A DNA stretch of 64,000 nt from an uncultured Acetatifactor sp. (lineage in GTDB: Bacteria > Bacillota > Clostridia > Lachnospirales > Lachnospiraceae). The notes under the pieces are model-generated. The model searched no databases and was not told the DNA's origin. It worked only from the letters and a program-made list of their open reading frames with translations. The DNA lies in NCBI GenBank assembly GCA_910583845.1, contig CAJUAB010000001.1, forward strand, positions 124,001 to 188,000. The letters run 5' to 3'. Both the position numbers and the translations under genes were made by a program. Below are positions 50,313-59,707 of this stretch, one piece after another; position 1 is the stretch's first letter; every line of letters begins with the position of its first letter.

Positions 50313-52079
50313 TTAAATAAATCTGTTCTTTTTTACATTCGCGACAAATTCCCTGTTATTTCTGGTGCGGGCAAACATATCCAGAATACGGTCGGTGGCC
50401 TCATCGGACTTCAGACCGTTCAGCGCTTTACGCATAATGCTGATCGCCTCCAGCTCCTCACTGTCAAGCAGCAGATCTTCTCTCCGGGTGCTGGACTTGG
50501 CGATATCAATGGCCGGGAAGATCCGCTTCTCCGACAGCTTGCGGTCCAGCACAATTTCCATGTTGCCCGTACCCTTGAACTCCTCGTAGATCACATCGTC
50601 CATTTTGGAGCCGGTATCCACCAGCGCGGTGGCCAGAATTGTCAGGCTGCCCCCCTCCCGCATATTGCGGGCCGCGCCGAAAAACCTCTTGGGCATGTGC
50701 AGAGCGGCGGGATCAAGACCGCCGGACAGCGTCCGTCCGCTGGGAGGAACCACCAGATTATACGCCCTGGTCAGACGGGTGATGGAATCCAGCAGAATCA
50801 CTACCTCTTTCTTATGTTCAACCAATCTCTTGGCGCGCTCTACCACCATCTCCGCCACTCTCTTGTGGTGGTCGGGCAGCTCGTCAAAGGTGGAATAGAT
50901 GACCTCCACATTGTCGCCGCAGATGGCCTCCTTGATATCCGTGACTTCCTCAGGACGCTCATCAATAAGCAGAATCAGCATATGCATATGGGGGTTGGTG
51001 CGCAATATGGACTTGGCCACCTCTTTCAGCAGGGTTGTCTTACCGGCCTTGGGCGGGGATACGATCATGCCGCGCTGGCCCTTACCCACGGGGCTGATCA
51101 GATCCATAACCCGCATGGCCACGCTGCAGCCCGGCGTCTCCAGCTTGATCCGCTTGTCCGGAAAAATCGGCGTCATATCCTCGAAAGCCGTCCTCCTGGC
51201 GGACTCCTCCGGCGTATAGCCGTTGATGGTTCTCACAAACAGCAGCGCGCTGAATTTCTCCTGCTGCGTCTTGATCCGCTTATTGCCCCGCAGAATATCT
51301 CCCGTCTTTAAGCCAAAACGGCGAATCTGGCTGGGAGCCACATACACATCCTCCGAGCCCGGCAGATAATTATCGCTTCGGATAAATCCGTATCCGTCGG
51401 GCATCACCTCCAAAATTCCCTGCGCCTCAATGCCACTGTCCAGTTCCACCGGATACTGGGTGGAATCGTAAGCCTCATTCACGCGCGCCGGACGGACGGG
51501 CTGCTCCCCTTCCGCCTGCGCCGGGCGGGACCCTTCCGGCCGGGTGCCTTCCGTCCTTCCTCCCTCGGGTCTGTGCGACTCCGCCCTGGCAGTCTCAGCC
51601 CTCTCCGCAGGCCTGTCTACTGGAGTCTCAGAGATTCTCTCCGCTGATCTTGATGCCACAGTTTCCGCCGTCCTCTCCGCGGACCTTGATGCCACATTCT
51701 CCGCCATCCTCCCCGCAGGCCTTGAAGCCGGAGTTTCCGCCGTCCTCCCCGCAGGCCTTGAGGACGGAGTTTCCGATGTCCTCTCCGCAGGCCTTGAAGC
51801 CGGAGTTTCCGTCGTTCTCTCCGCAGGCCTTGCGGCCGGAGTTTCCGCCGTCCTGGCCGCAGATGCGTAAGCCGCTCTCTCCGCAGGTCTTGGCATCGGC
51901 GCAGAGGCTGCCTTCTCCGCAGCTCCGGATGCGTCTTCCCCGGACTTATCCCTCTCGTCCTGTGCCAGCATCGCTTCCACCACTTCGGCTTTCTTCATGG
52001 CAGATACACCCCTGATGCCCCGTACCTTGGCCAATTCCTTCAATTGTACCAGCGCGAGTGATTCATACTTCTCTCTCAT
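50313..52079 (-). CDS. rho: transcription termination factor Rho with disordered insert
   Basis: A 588-residue RNA helicase. Residues 1-45 form the Rho_N helical domain. Residues about 46-205 are a low-complexity Arg/Pro/Ala/Glu/Thr/Ser-rich insert. The RNA-binding cold-shock domain follows ('LEVMPDGYGFIRSDNYLPGS'). The ATPase has a P-loop 'PPKAGKTTLLKEV' and 'ILLDSITRLTRAYN'. Rho unwinds RNA:DNA hybrids to end transcription. The insert makes it roughly 160 residues longer than the minimal factor. The start at 52079 has AGGAGG; the upstream extension is not needed. Confidence 0.95.
   Translation of the reverse strand: MREKYESLALVQLKELAKVRGIRGVSAMKKAEVVEAMLAQDERDKSGEDASGAAEKAASAPMPRPAERAAYASAARTAETPAARPAERTTETPASRPAERTSETPSSRPAGRTAETPASRPAGRMAENVASRSAERTAETVASRSAERISETPVDRPAERAETARAESHRPEGGRTEGTRPEGSRPAQAEGEQPVRPARVNEAYDSTQYPVELDSGIEAQGILEVMPDGYGFIRSDNYLPGSEDVYVAPSQIRRFGLKTGDILRGNKRIKTQQEKFSALLFVRTINGYTPEESARRTAFEDMTPIFPDKRIKLETPGCSVAMRVMDLISPVGKGQRGMIVSPPKAGKTTLLKEVAKSILRTNPHMHMLILLIDERPEEVTDIKEAICGDNVEVIYSTFDELPDHHKRVAEMVVERAKRLVEHKKEVVILLDSITRLTRAYNLVVPPSGRTLSGGLDPAALHMPKRFFGAARNMREGGSLTILATALVDTGSKMDDVIYEEFKGTGNMEIVLDRKLSEKRIFPAIDIAKSSTRREDLLLDSEELEAISIMRKALNGLKSDEATDRILDMFARTRNNREFVANVKKNRFI
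51585..51902 (-). repeat. 36-bp repeats encoding the Rho insert
   Basis: The DNA repeats with a 36-bp period and encodes variations of the 12-residue unit RPAERTAETPAS about eight times (RPAERTSETPSS, RPAGRTAETPAS, RSAERTAETVAS and others). The period is a multiple of three, so copy-number changes would keep the frame. Confidence 0.7.
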
Positions 52080-52200
52080 TGCTCCTCCTATTTCTCTCAC
52101 TTCAAAAATGGTATTGCTTTTCTTATTCAATTCACCTTAAGGGGTATCTTGCGGATATATACCAGACGTGTCCCATAACGGAATGAACTTGCTGATATAG

Positions 52201-52206
52201 ATTATA
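52201..52206 (-). promoter_or_regulatory. -10 box of the rho promoter
   Basis: A TATAAT (minus strand) lies about 120 bases upstream of the rho start; the -35 is poor. The 327-base gap 52080-52406 otherwise contains the leader of rho and the divergent promoter of the malic enzyme gene. Confidence 0.4.
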
Positions 52207-52258
52207 ATACACTTTTATAGAAATAGGAAGCAATTTTTTTGCAAAATAAATAAATTTC

Positions 52259-52287
52259 TTGAAAAAAAGCCGTATTCCCTATAAAAT
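52259..52287 (+). promoter_or_regulatory. promoter of the malic enzyme gene
   Basis: TTGAAA (52259-52264), 17 bases, TAAAAT (52282-52287). The leader to 52407 is about 110 bases, includes a GCGCCC/GGGCGC stem and ends with AAGGAG. Confidence 0.7.
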
Positions 52288-52406
52288 AGAGCCTGGATAT
52301 CCCAAAATGCGCCCACGCGGACCGCCGTATCCGGGCGCTTATGGAGAACCGCCCTTTTTCCGGAAACAGGGGATGGGCAATATATGCAAAATAAGGAGAC
52401 AAAATC

Positions 52407-53555
52407 ATGACAACCAACGAAAAAGCGCTGATGCTTCACGAACAATGGAACGGCAAACTGGAAACCGTATCCAAAACCCCCGTAAAGTCCAGGGAAGACC
52501 TGGCCCTGGCCTACACCCCCGGCGTGGCCGAGCCCTGCAAGGTCATCGCCAAAGACAAAGCGGCGGCCTATACATACACCATGAAAGCCAACACCGTAGC
52601 CGTGGTGTCCGACGGCAGCGCCGTCCTGGGCCTGGGCAATATCGGCCCTCACGCCGCCATGCCCGTCATGGAGGGCAAAGCGATTCTCTTCAAGGAGTTC
52701 GGCGGGATCAACGCCGTGCCTATCTGTCTGGATACCCAGGACACGGAGGAAATCATCAAAGCCGTCACCTGGATGGCTCCCGGCTTTGGCGGAATCAACC
52801 TGGAGGATATCTCCGCCCCCAGATGTTTTGAGATTGAGGAGCGTCTGAAAGCCACCCTGGATATTCCGGTTTTCCACGACGATCAGCACGGCACGGCCAT
52901 CGTGGTGCTGGCCGGCATCATCAACGCCCTGAAGGTAGTGGGCAAGAGGAAGGAGGACTGCCGCATTGTGGTAAACGGGGCAGGAAGCGCGGGCGTGGCC
53001 ATCACGAAACTGCTGCTGACTTACGGTTTTCCCCATATCATCATGTGCGACAAGGTGGGAATCGTCTCCAGATCCACACAGGGGCTTAACTGGATGCAGC
53101 AGAAAATGGCGGAAGTGACCAATTTGGAAGGCAGAACCGGTACCCTGGCGGACGCGCTGAAAGATGCCGATATCTTCGTGGGCGTATCTGCCCCTGGCGT
53201 AGTTACCCCCGAAATGGTAGCCTCCATGAACCATGACGCCATTCTCTTTGCCATGGCAAACCCCGTGCCGGAGATCATGCCGGACGCGGCCAGAGCCGCC
53301 GGTGCCCGGGTGGTGGGCACCGGCCGCAGCGATTTTCCCAATCAGGTGAACAACGTGGTGGCTTTCCCCGGCATCTTCAAAGGTGCTCTGGAAGGACACG
53401 CCCGGCAGATCACGGAAGAGATGAAACTGGCCGCCGCAGAAGCCATCGCTTCCCTGGTGCCGGAGGAGGAACTCTCCGATGAGAATATCATGCCCGAAGC
53501 CTTCAATCCCAAAGTGGCCGAAGTGGTGGCCGCCGCGGTAAAGGCATATATCTGA
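52407..53555 (+). CDS. NAD(P)-dependent malic enzyme
   Basis: A 382-residue malic enzyme that oxidatively decarboxylates malate to pyruvate. It is the short bacterial form without a phosphotransacetylase domain. 'LALAYTPGVAEPCKVIA' and 'PVFHDDQHGTAIVVLAGIIN' are the catalytic and metal-binding signatures, and 'IVVNGAGSAGVAITKLLL' is the nucleotide-binding loop. Cofactor preference cannot be read safely. AAGGAG precedes the ATG. The following radical SAM gene starts three bases after its stop. Confidence 0.93.
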   Translation: MTTNEKALMLHEQWNGKLETVSKTPVKSREDLALAYTPGVAEPCKVIAKDKAAAYTYTMKANTVAVVSDGSAVLGLGNIGPHAAMPVMEGKAILFKEFGGINAVPICLDTQDTEEIIKAVTWMAPGFGGINLEDISAPRCFEIEERLKATLDIPVFHDDQHGTAIVVLAGIINALKVVGKRKEDCRIVVNGAGSAGVAITKLLLTYGFPHIIMCDKVGIVSRSTQGLNWMQQKMAEVTNLEGRTGTLADALKDADIFVGVSAPGVVTPEMVASMNHDAILFAMANPVPEIMPDAARAAGARVVGTGRSDFPNQVNNVVAFPGIFKGALEGHARQITEEMKLAAAEAIASLVPEEELSDENIMPEAFNPKVAEVVAAAVKAYI

Positions 53556-53558
53556 CCC

Positions 53559-54512
53559 ATGGCAGAGTTCATGCCCCCGGCTCACTGGCTGGGAAAGCCC
53601 TACTATTCCGTAAGCGCGTATCTTCGGAACACCCTGGGCTGCAAATGTTATAAGATTGCCCTGGATGCCCACATGACCTGTCCCAACAGGGACGGGACTC
53701 TGGACACCAGGGGCTGCCTGTTTTGCAGCGCCGGAGGCAGCGGGGATTTCGCCGTCCCGGGACAGGATATCCAGGAGCAGCTACAGGCCGGCCTGGCTCT
53801 CTTTGGGAAAAAACAGGTGGGCAGACGCTACATCGCCTACTTTCAGGCATATACCAACACCTATGCCGCCCCGGAGATTCTGCGCCCCCTGTATGTCCGG
53901 GCCCTGGAACATCCGGATATATGCGGGATCGCCATCGCCACAAGGCCGGACTGCCTGCCACATCCCGTACTGCGGCTGCTGGCGGAGCTTCGCAGCCTCT
54001 ACCCGGACAAATTGATCTGGATAGAATTGGGATTACAGACCATTCATAAAGAGACAGCCCGTCTTCTCCGCAGAGGATACGAGCTGTCCTGTTTTGAGAC
54101 TGCCATGAAAAATCTGCACATGCTGGGGATTCCCGCCATCGTCCATGTGATCCTGGGACTTCCCGGCGAGACCGCAAATCAGATGCTGGAGACCATCCAC
54201 TATCTGAACACCCGGACCCCCTTTGGCATCAAGCTCCAGCTGCTCCACGTGCTGGAGGGAACGGATCTGGCGGCGCTCTACCGCGCAGGGGCTTTTCCGG
54301 TATTGGAAAAAGAAGAATATCTGGACATCCTTGTGAACTGCCTGACCCATCTGTCCCCCGATATTGTGGTACACCGGGTAACGGGAGACGGCCCCAAAAG
54401 CCTGCTCATCGCCCCCCTCTGGAGCCGTGACAAAAGGGATGTCTTAAATTCTCTGCATCGGAAAATGCGGCTGGAAAATGCCTTCCAGGGGAAAGCGTTC
54501 CGCGGGATCTGA
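53559..54512 (+). CDS. TIGR01212/YhcC-type radical SAM protein
   Basis: A 317-residue radical SAM protein with the widely spaced cluster motif of this family: 'CPNRDGTLDTRGCLFC', a C-x11-C-x2-C pattern, then 'ITGDGP'-like C-terminal 'VHRVTGDGPKSLLIAP'. Its reaction is unknown; members are widespread. The ribosome site lies in the end of the malic enzyme gene, three bases upstream, so translation is coupled. It ends four bases before the convergent rarA gene. Confidence 0.88.
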   Translation: MAEFMPPAHWLGKPYYSVSAYLRNTLGCKCYKIALDAHMTCPNRDGTLDTRGCLFCSAGGSGDFAVPGQDIQEQLQAGLALFGKKQVGRRYIAYFQAYTNTYAAPEILRPLYVRALEHPDICGIAIATRPDCLPHPVLRLLAELRSLYPDKLIWIELGLQTIHKETARLLRRGYELSCFETAMKNLHMLGIPAIVHVILGLPGETANQMLETIHYLNTRTPFGIKLQLLHVLEGTDLAALYRAGAFPVLEKEEYLDILVNCLTHLSPDIVVHRVTGDGPKSLLIAPLWSRDKRDVLNSLHRKMRLENAFQGKAFRGI

Positions 54513-54516
54513 GATA

Positions 54517-55863
54517 CTACTCTTTCACACCGGACGGCTCCTTTGCTTCCCTTCTGATGCGCTGCATATGCTCCCTGATCTTTTGTTCATATCCGTTGCC
54601 TCCGGGCTGATAGAACTCCCTGCCGCTCAGCTCATAGGGCAGATACTGCTGCTCTACATAATTGTTGGGGTAATCGTGGGCATATTTGTAGCCGGTGCCG
54701 TGCCCCAGCTTCGCCGCCCCCTTGTAATGGGCGTCCTGCAAATGGGTGGGAATGGGCAGATTGCCCGACTGTTCCACCTCCTGGTTCGCGGCAAATATCC
54801 CCTTGCTGGCGGCATTGCTCTTGGGAGCGCAGGCCACATAGGAAGCCGCCTGAGCCAGGATGATCTGCGCCTCCGGCATACCGACGCGTTCCACCGCCAG
54901 CGAGGCGTTGGTTGCCACCACCAGCGCCATAGGGTCCGCATTTCCCACATCTTCCGACGCGCAGATCATGATCCTGCGGGCTATAAAGGTAACGCTCTCC
55001 CCCGCGTACAGCATCCGGGCCAGATAGTATACCGCCGCGTCCGGGTCCGAGCCCCGCATGCTCTTGATAAAGGCGGAGATAGTATCATAGTGGTTGTCTC
55101 CGTTTTTGTCATAGCGCATCACGCGCTTCTGGATGCACTCCGAGGCCACCTCCCTGGTGATATGAATCTGGCCGTCCTTCGAACGGGCCGTGGTCATAAT
55201 CCCCAGTTCCACGGCGTTCAGCGCATGTCTGGCATCCCCTCCCGAAAGCTGCGCCAGAAAATCCAGGGCCTCCTCCTCTATCACCGCATTATAAGCTCCC
55301 ATCCCTCTGTCCCGGTCATACACCGCCTTGCGGAGCAATTCCTTCACCGCTTCCGGGGGAATGGGCTTTAGCTCAAAAATCAAGGACCTGGATATCAGGG
55401 CTCCATTGACCTCAAAATAAGGATTCTCCGTAGTGGCGCCTATGAGAATCACCGTGCCGTCCTCCACAAAGGGCAGCAGATAATCCTGCTGCCCCTTGTT
55501 GAACCGGTGAATCTCGTCGATGAACAGGATGGTGCGTCTGCCATACATCCCCTGTAGTTCCCTGGCCTTGTTCACCACTTCCTCCATGTCCTTCTTACCG
55601 GCCACAGTGGCATTGATCTGGGTAAACTCTGCGCTGGTGCTGCCTGCGATCACCCTGGCCAAAGTGGTTTTGCCGGTTCCCTGCGGTCCGTAGAAAATCA
55701 CGGAGCTGATCTTGTCCGCTGAAATTGCCCGGTACAGCAGCTTATCTTTTCCTATGATATGCTCCTGCCCCAATACCTCATCCAGCGTCCTGGGACGCAT
55801 CCTCGCCGCCAGCGGCGATTCCTTCTCCATATTGGCACTTCTCATGTATTCAAACAAATCCAT
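54517..55863 (-). CDS. rarA: replication-associated recombination protein A
   Basis: A 448-residue AAA+ ATPase related to clamp loaders and Holliday-junction helicases, acting at stalled replication forks. Walker A is 'GPQGTGKTT' (59-67), Walker B 'ILFIDEIHRFNKGQQD', followed by the typical 'LIGATTENPYFEVNGALISR'. The C-terminal MgsA domain is seen in 'VVATNASLAVERVGMPEA' and 'YPNNYVEQQYLP'. The ATG at 55863 is used; the upstream extension overlaps the HDOD gene. Confidence 0.94.
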   Translation of the reverse strand: MDLFEYMRSANMEKESPLAARMRPRTLDEVLGQEHIIGKDKLLYRAISADKISSVIFYGPQGTGKTTLARVIAGSTSAEFTQINATVAGKKDMEEVVNKARELQGMYGRRTILFIDEIHRFNKGQQDYLLPFVEDGTVILIGATTENPYFEVNGALISRSLIFELKPIPPEAVKELLRKAVYDRDRGMGAYNAVIEEEALDFLAQLSGGDARHALNAVELGIMTTARSKDGQIHITREVASECIQKRVMRYDKNGDNHYDTISAFIKSMRGSDPDAAVYYLARMLYAGESVTFIARRIMICASEDVGNADPMALVVATNASLAVERVGMPEAQIILAQAASYVACAPKSNAASKGIFAANQEVEQSGNLPIPTHLQDAHYKGAAKLGHGTGYKYAHDYPNNYVEQQYLPYELSGREFYQPGGNGYEQKIREHMQRIRREAKEPSGVKE

Positions 55864-55871
55864 AGCTGTTC

Positions 55872-57098
55872 TTACCTGCCCAGAGTCAGTTTCCGATACC
55901 ACACCATTGTCTGGATATAAGCGTTATACAGTGTATCCAGCTCAATGTTCTCCAGAATCATCTGCCGGGATACCTCCTGCCAGTCCGCGACCTCGTACCG
56001 GGAGATGAAATCATAGACCTTGCAGAGCGGCCCCTTTCTCTCCACCAGCACATCCCGGATCTGTTTGCTCACATGCACCATGCCCAGGGCTTCCTCCATG
56101 GGTTTATCCAGAATCACGTCCAGGACGGAAAACAGACCCATCAGGAACAGTTCGGAGGACTGCGCGGCCATGCCGAAGGACCCTGCCAGATTCTCCGCGA
56201 ATCTGGCCCGCAGCAGGGACAGGCGGGTGACCTCGTTGGGTTTATCCGCGCATAACTCCCCTACCACCGCCGTGGTAATCCATTTTTTCAACTCTTTCTG
56301 TCCCAGCATGGCTGTGGCGTGACGGATGGAGGTGATCTCGGAATTGATGGCCATTCTGTTTACCATCCGAAGCAGGGAGATGGTCAGGGCCGTATCCCGC
56401 CCGATTATGTCCGCCGCCTGTGTCAGCTCAAAATTCTCTCCGTTTACCGTGTTCAACAATTCTATATAATTCACCTTCAGGGGCGTCACCTCATGCTCGC
56501 CCTTGTTGAGAGGAATGCGGTAGAACGCGCCCTCATACAGTTGATATCCCCCCGAGGCCTTGAGCGCGGCGAACTCCTCCTGATTGTCCACGCCCACCGC
56601 GCACAGGCGGATCTGCGGATACAACTTGTTGAAATAGATTTTTGCCTTGCTGATGTCTATCTTCTTGTGATTGAGAAACACATAGTCTGTCAGCCTGAGA
56701 ATCTCCCGGTAAGCCTCGAACTCCGCCACCTGGAGCTTACGCATGGCCAGCTTATACCCCTGTTCCTTCAACTCCGCCAACCGCTTTATGTACATGGGTT
56801 CCGGCTTCACGGTGGGGTCCATGAGCAGCACCAGACGTTCGTGGGGCGCGTCGCACTGCTCAGACAGATCCGAGAAAACCGACAGATTGCTCACTGTCAC
56901 AAACACCTCACTGTCGGAGGAAAGGCTCTCGATCCCCATACTCTGAATAATCTCCAGCCCCTCCACCCTGGCCGCCCCGTCAAAGCGCCCGGTTCCCAAG
57001 AGACTGGGATTCAGAAACGCGTTCTCCTTCTGCACAAACAGGGAATAGGCCCCGATGCTCAGATTTTCGTCAAAAAGTGGAATTAATGTAACCAGCAT
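55872..57098 (-). CDS. EAL/HDOD domain protein (YuxH-like)
   Basis: A 408-residue protein with a degenerate N-terminal EAL-like domain and a C-terminal HDOD domain. The EAL region lacks the Glu-Ala-Leu and acidic metal ligands ('YKLAMRKLQVAEFEAYREI'), so it should not cleave cyclic di-GMP. The HDOD part ('IIGRDTALTISLLRMVNRMA', 'AINSEITSIRHATAMLGQKE') is helical. The architecture occurs in signalling proteins of unknown mechanism. GGAGGGAG precedes the ATG. It is eight bases before rarA. Confidence 0.85.
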   Translation of the reverse strand: MLVTLIPLFDENLSIGAYSLFVQKENAFLNPSLLGTGRFDGAARVEGLEIIQSMGIESLSSDSEVFVTVSNLSVFSDLSEQCDAPHERLVLLMDPTVKPEPMYIKRLAELKEQGYKLAMRKLQVAEFEAYREILRLTDYVFLNHKKIDISKAKIYFNKLYPQIRLCAVGVDNQEEFAALKASGGYQLYEGAFYRIPLNKGEHEVTPLKVNYIELLNTVNGENFELTQAADIIGRDTALTISLLRMVNRMAINSEITSIRHATAMLGQKELKKWITTAVVGELCADKPNEVTRLSLLRARFAENLAGSFGMAAQSSELFLMGLFSVLDVILDKPMEEALGMVHVSKQIRDVLVERKGPLCKVYDFISRYEVADWQEVSRQMILENIELDTLYNAYIQTMVWYRKLTLGR

Positions 57099-57115
57099 GT
57101 CTTCTCCCTCCGCAC

Positions 57116-58186
57116 TTACCAGTTCATGGTCTTTTTTATATAAGGCGCAAGCGCCTCTGCCGCCGCCAGATGAAATCTCTCCAGCGGATGATAATTTGCC
57201 ACATAGCCTATGCTGCCGTCCTGCTCCGGGAGACGCAGTGTATGCACCCGCCCATCTCCGGTATGCTTCCTGTAGTTCCCGCAGGCCCGCTCCATCCAGG
57301 GACATAACCGCTGTCCCATGATCCCCAGTACGCAGAACAGCTCCGCCTGGGGATTGCACTGCCTCACATCACACAGAAAGCGCTCATAGGCCTCCATATA
57401 TTCCTGCTGTTTCTCCAGCGTATCCTGACAGAAGCTGTCGTCATTGGTTCCCAGATTGATTACCACCGCCCCGGGCCGCTGCCTTCCGAAGTCCCACTGC
57501 GTCTTCGTGGGATCAATACCGCCGGGAAACCTGTCCCGGCTGAAACCCACGCTGTGGTAATAGTCCGGAATCAGCTGCTGTGCCAGACGCCGTCCCGGAT
57601 CATCCGTGTAACCTGAGATAATACCGAATCCGCTTGCCGAAAACAGCGTGTAATCCACATCCAGCAAGTGGGCCGTGTGGAAAGCGTACGCCCGGGTGAC
57701 GTCCTCCGTGGCTGTGGAAAAGCCATGGCTGCTGTCCTCATCGTCCACGCCGTAACCGCAGGTGATGGAATCCCCTATAAATTCCACCAGGTGTGCCTTG
57801 GGGGGCAGAGGAAGCAATACATCCCCGTCCCCGATGCTCATCGGCTCTATGCCGATCACGGACATTGCGCTCTCCGACAGCTTGATCAGCTCTATTTCAA
57901 ATTCTCCGGGACTCTCCCGGTCTATTATGGTCAGCCGCTTTCGGGGACTGTCTATCATTTCATCCCGTATCCGCGCGCCGTTGACATACACCGCCACCCT
58001 GGCATAATTGCCGTCCGGCTCTCCGTGTTCCGCCACATAGCCGCCTCTTATGGAAATCTCCAGATGTCTTCCGGTAAAACGCATCCCGACTCCGCTGCCT
58101 GACATGGCCAGCCACAGCGTATCCCCGATCGGATGGCATCTGCCCATCTGTTTTACATGTTCCCGGTCTGCCGTAATAGTATTCAT
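57116..58186 (-). CDS. SGNH esterase, carbohydrate esterase family 2-like
   Basis: A 356-residue enzyme. Residues 1-130 form a beta-sandwich ('GMRFTGRHLEISIRGG'), followed by an SGNH hydrolase with nucleophile Ser140 in 'FIGDSITCGYG', 'VVINLGTNDDSF' and catalytic His in 'NYHPLERFH'. CE2 enzymes remove acetyl groups from xylan or glucomannan. No signal peptide is present, so it would act in the cytosol. AAGGGACT precedes the ATG. It starts 17 bases upstream of the EAL/HDOD gene. Its leader holds 92-bp palindromic repeats. Confidence 0.87.
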   Translation of the reverse strand: MNTITADREHVKQMGRCHPIGDTLWLAMSGSGVGMRFTGRHLEISIRGGYVAEHGEPDGNYARVAVYVNGARIRDEMIDSPRKRLTIIDRESPGEFEIELIKLSESAMSVIGIEPMSIGDGDVLLPLPPKAHLVEFIGDSITCGYGVDDEDSSHGFSTATEDVTRAYAFHTAHLLDVDYTLFSASGFGIISGYTDDPGRRLAQQLIPDYYHSVGFSRDRFPGGIDPTKTQWDFGRQRPGAVVINLGTNDDSFCQDTLEKQQEYMEAYERFLCDVRQCNPQAELFCVLGIMGQRLCPWMERACGNYRKHTGDGRVHTLRLPEQDGSIGYVANYHPLERFHLAAAEALAPYIKKTMNW

Positions 58187-58203
58187 ATAGTCCCTTCTTT
58201 ATC

Positions 58204-58465
58204 CATCTTCCTGTAATCCAATGCGGCGCAAGGAACGCGCCTTTTATCGGAAGTGAAACACAACTTCCGATAAGTTATATTACAGGAAGCAAATACATCT
58301 TCCTGTAATCGAACGCGGCGCAAGGGACGCGCCTTTTATCAGAAGTGAAACACAACTTCCGATAAGTTATATTACAGGAAGCAAATGCATCTTCCTGTAA
58401 TCGAACGCGGCGCAAGGAACGCGCCTTTTATCGGAAGTGAAACACAACTTCCGATAAGTTACATT
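58204..58465. repeat. three 92-bp tandem repeats with nested palindromes
   Basis: Units begin at 58204, 58296 and 58388, an exact 92-bp period with few differences; the third is truncated at the right. Each unit contains CTTCCTGTAAT paired with ATTACAGGAAG, a GGCGC/GCGCC stem, and TTATCGGAAGT paired with ACTTCCGATAA (11-bp arms). It fills the gap 58187-58514. No variable spacers, so it is not CRISPR. Confidence 0.85.
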
Positions 58466-58514
58466 ATAGCACATGTTTTTTCTTTTTGAAAGATTCTTTT
58501 TATACGGTTCTCTA

Positions 58515-59654
58515 TCACGGATTGCAGTTCCTGCACGGGACATATCCCATGTCCGTCACTTCCTCCCTTGTCACCGTCAGCTCCAGTTTGTTTTTTTCAG
58601 TGATTTTGCTTACGCTGGCGCAGTCCGGATTGTGGAATTTTCCCGTATTTCTGTTGCAGACATACGTGATTGCCCCATTTTCCGGACTCGCGGCCTCCCC
58701 TTCTTCGTCCGCGGTCTGCCCCGGCCTCCCGCTTTCTCCGGGTTCCCCGGTCTTCCACGTGTCGGAAGGGCTGCAATTCCAGGTAATCTTTTCTCCGTCG
58801 CTGACAGCCAGGATGGTTCCCTGCTCATCCGTCCTGAACACCTGAACGTCCATTTCCCGCAGTTTATCCAGGGTTTCCTGGTGAGGATGACCATATGCGT
58901 TATCCCCACCGCAGCTTATGACCGCATACGCGGGAGAAATCTTTTCCAGCAGATCCCCGGACGTGGATGTCCGGCTCCCGTGATGCCCCACTTTATAGAC
59001 ATCCGCCAGAACGGAAAGATCGCCCTTTACTATATCCCGCTCCTCCTCTTCACCGGCATCCCCCGTAAAGAGAAATGTGTTTTCCCCGTGGGTCAGAAGC
59101 AGCGCAACGGAATTATTGTTGTCATCGTCATGGGAACGCGCAGGGCCCACAATGGTAAATACCGCGTCCCCCAGCTCGTATTGCTCCCCCGCCGCGGGAA
59201 GCGTCCTCTCATATGCCCTGTCCTCCATGACAGCGGCCAGATCCCTGTACGCGTCGGTATCCGACTCCCCGTCCGTCATAAAGATCCTGTCGCAGTCAAA
59301 CTTATACAGGATAACATCCATCCCTCCGATATGGTCGGCGTCAAAATGTGTGCAGACCACATAGTCCAGCGAACGGACGCCCTGCTCCATAAGATATTTC
59401 TGCACTCTGGTCCCCTGGCCGTCATCCCCGGCGTCGATCAGCATGGCTGCGCCTTTGCAGGTGATCAGGGTACAGTCCCCCTGCCCCACGTCAAGAAAAT
59501 GCACCGTGAGTTCCTCCGCCTGTTCCCGGACCTGCGCTTGCTGCGCCTCCGACACTTCCCGGACCGTCCTCTCTTTTTCCGCCGCATTCCCGGCAGGCAC
59601 CGAAGATATCGTAAGAAAAAAGGCCAGTATAACCGTAAGCATTGTTCTTACCAT
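58515..59654 (-). CDS. ComEC/Rec2-like MBL-fold hydrolase, exported
   Basis: A 379-residue protein with an N-terminal signal peptide ('LTVILAFFLTISSVPAGNA'), a metallo-beta-lactamase domain ('HFLDVGQGDCTLI', metal motif 'THFDADHIGG' at 102-111, 'YKVGHHGSRTST') and a C-terminal cysteine-containing module ('YVCNRNTGKFHNPDC', 'GYVPCRNCNP'), known from exported nucleases and comEC-like proteins. A DNA- or phosphodiester-hydrolysing extracellular role is likely but inferred. GGGGAACC precedes the ATG. Genes upstream and downstream share its direction. Confidence 0.86.
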   Translation of the reverse strand: MVRTMLTVILAFFLTISSVPAGNAAEKERTVREVSEAQQAQVREQAEELTVHFLDVGQGDCTLITCKGAAMLIDAGDDGQGTRVQKYLMEQGVRSLDYVVCTHFDADHIGGMDVILYKFDCDRIFMTDGESDTDAYRDLAAVMEDRAYERTLPAAGEQYELGDAVFTIVGPARSHDDDNNNSVALLLTHGENTFLFTGDAGEEEERDIVKGDLSVLADVYKVGHHGSRTSTSGDLLEKISPAYAVISCGGDNAYGHPHQETLDKLREMDVQVFRTDEQGTILAVSDGEKITWNCSPSDTWKTGEPGESGRPGQTADEEGEAASPENGAITYVCNRNTGKFHNPDCASVSKITEKNKLELTVTREEVTDMGYVPCRNCNP

Positions 59655-59707
59655 ATGGTTCCCCTTCCCATACCACGACTCTCAGACCGCCCTCGCGCCG
59701 GTCCGTT

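Noticed and set aside
58204..58465. CRISPR array
   Set aside because: The 92-bp units are repeated whole, with no unique spacers between short repeats, and no cas genes are present.
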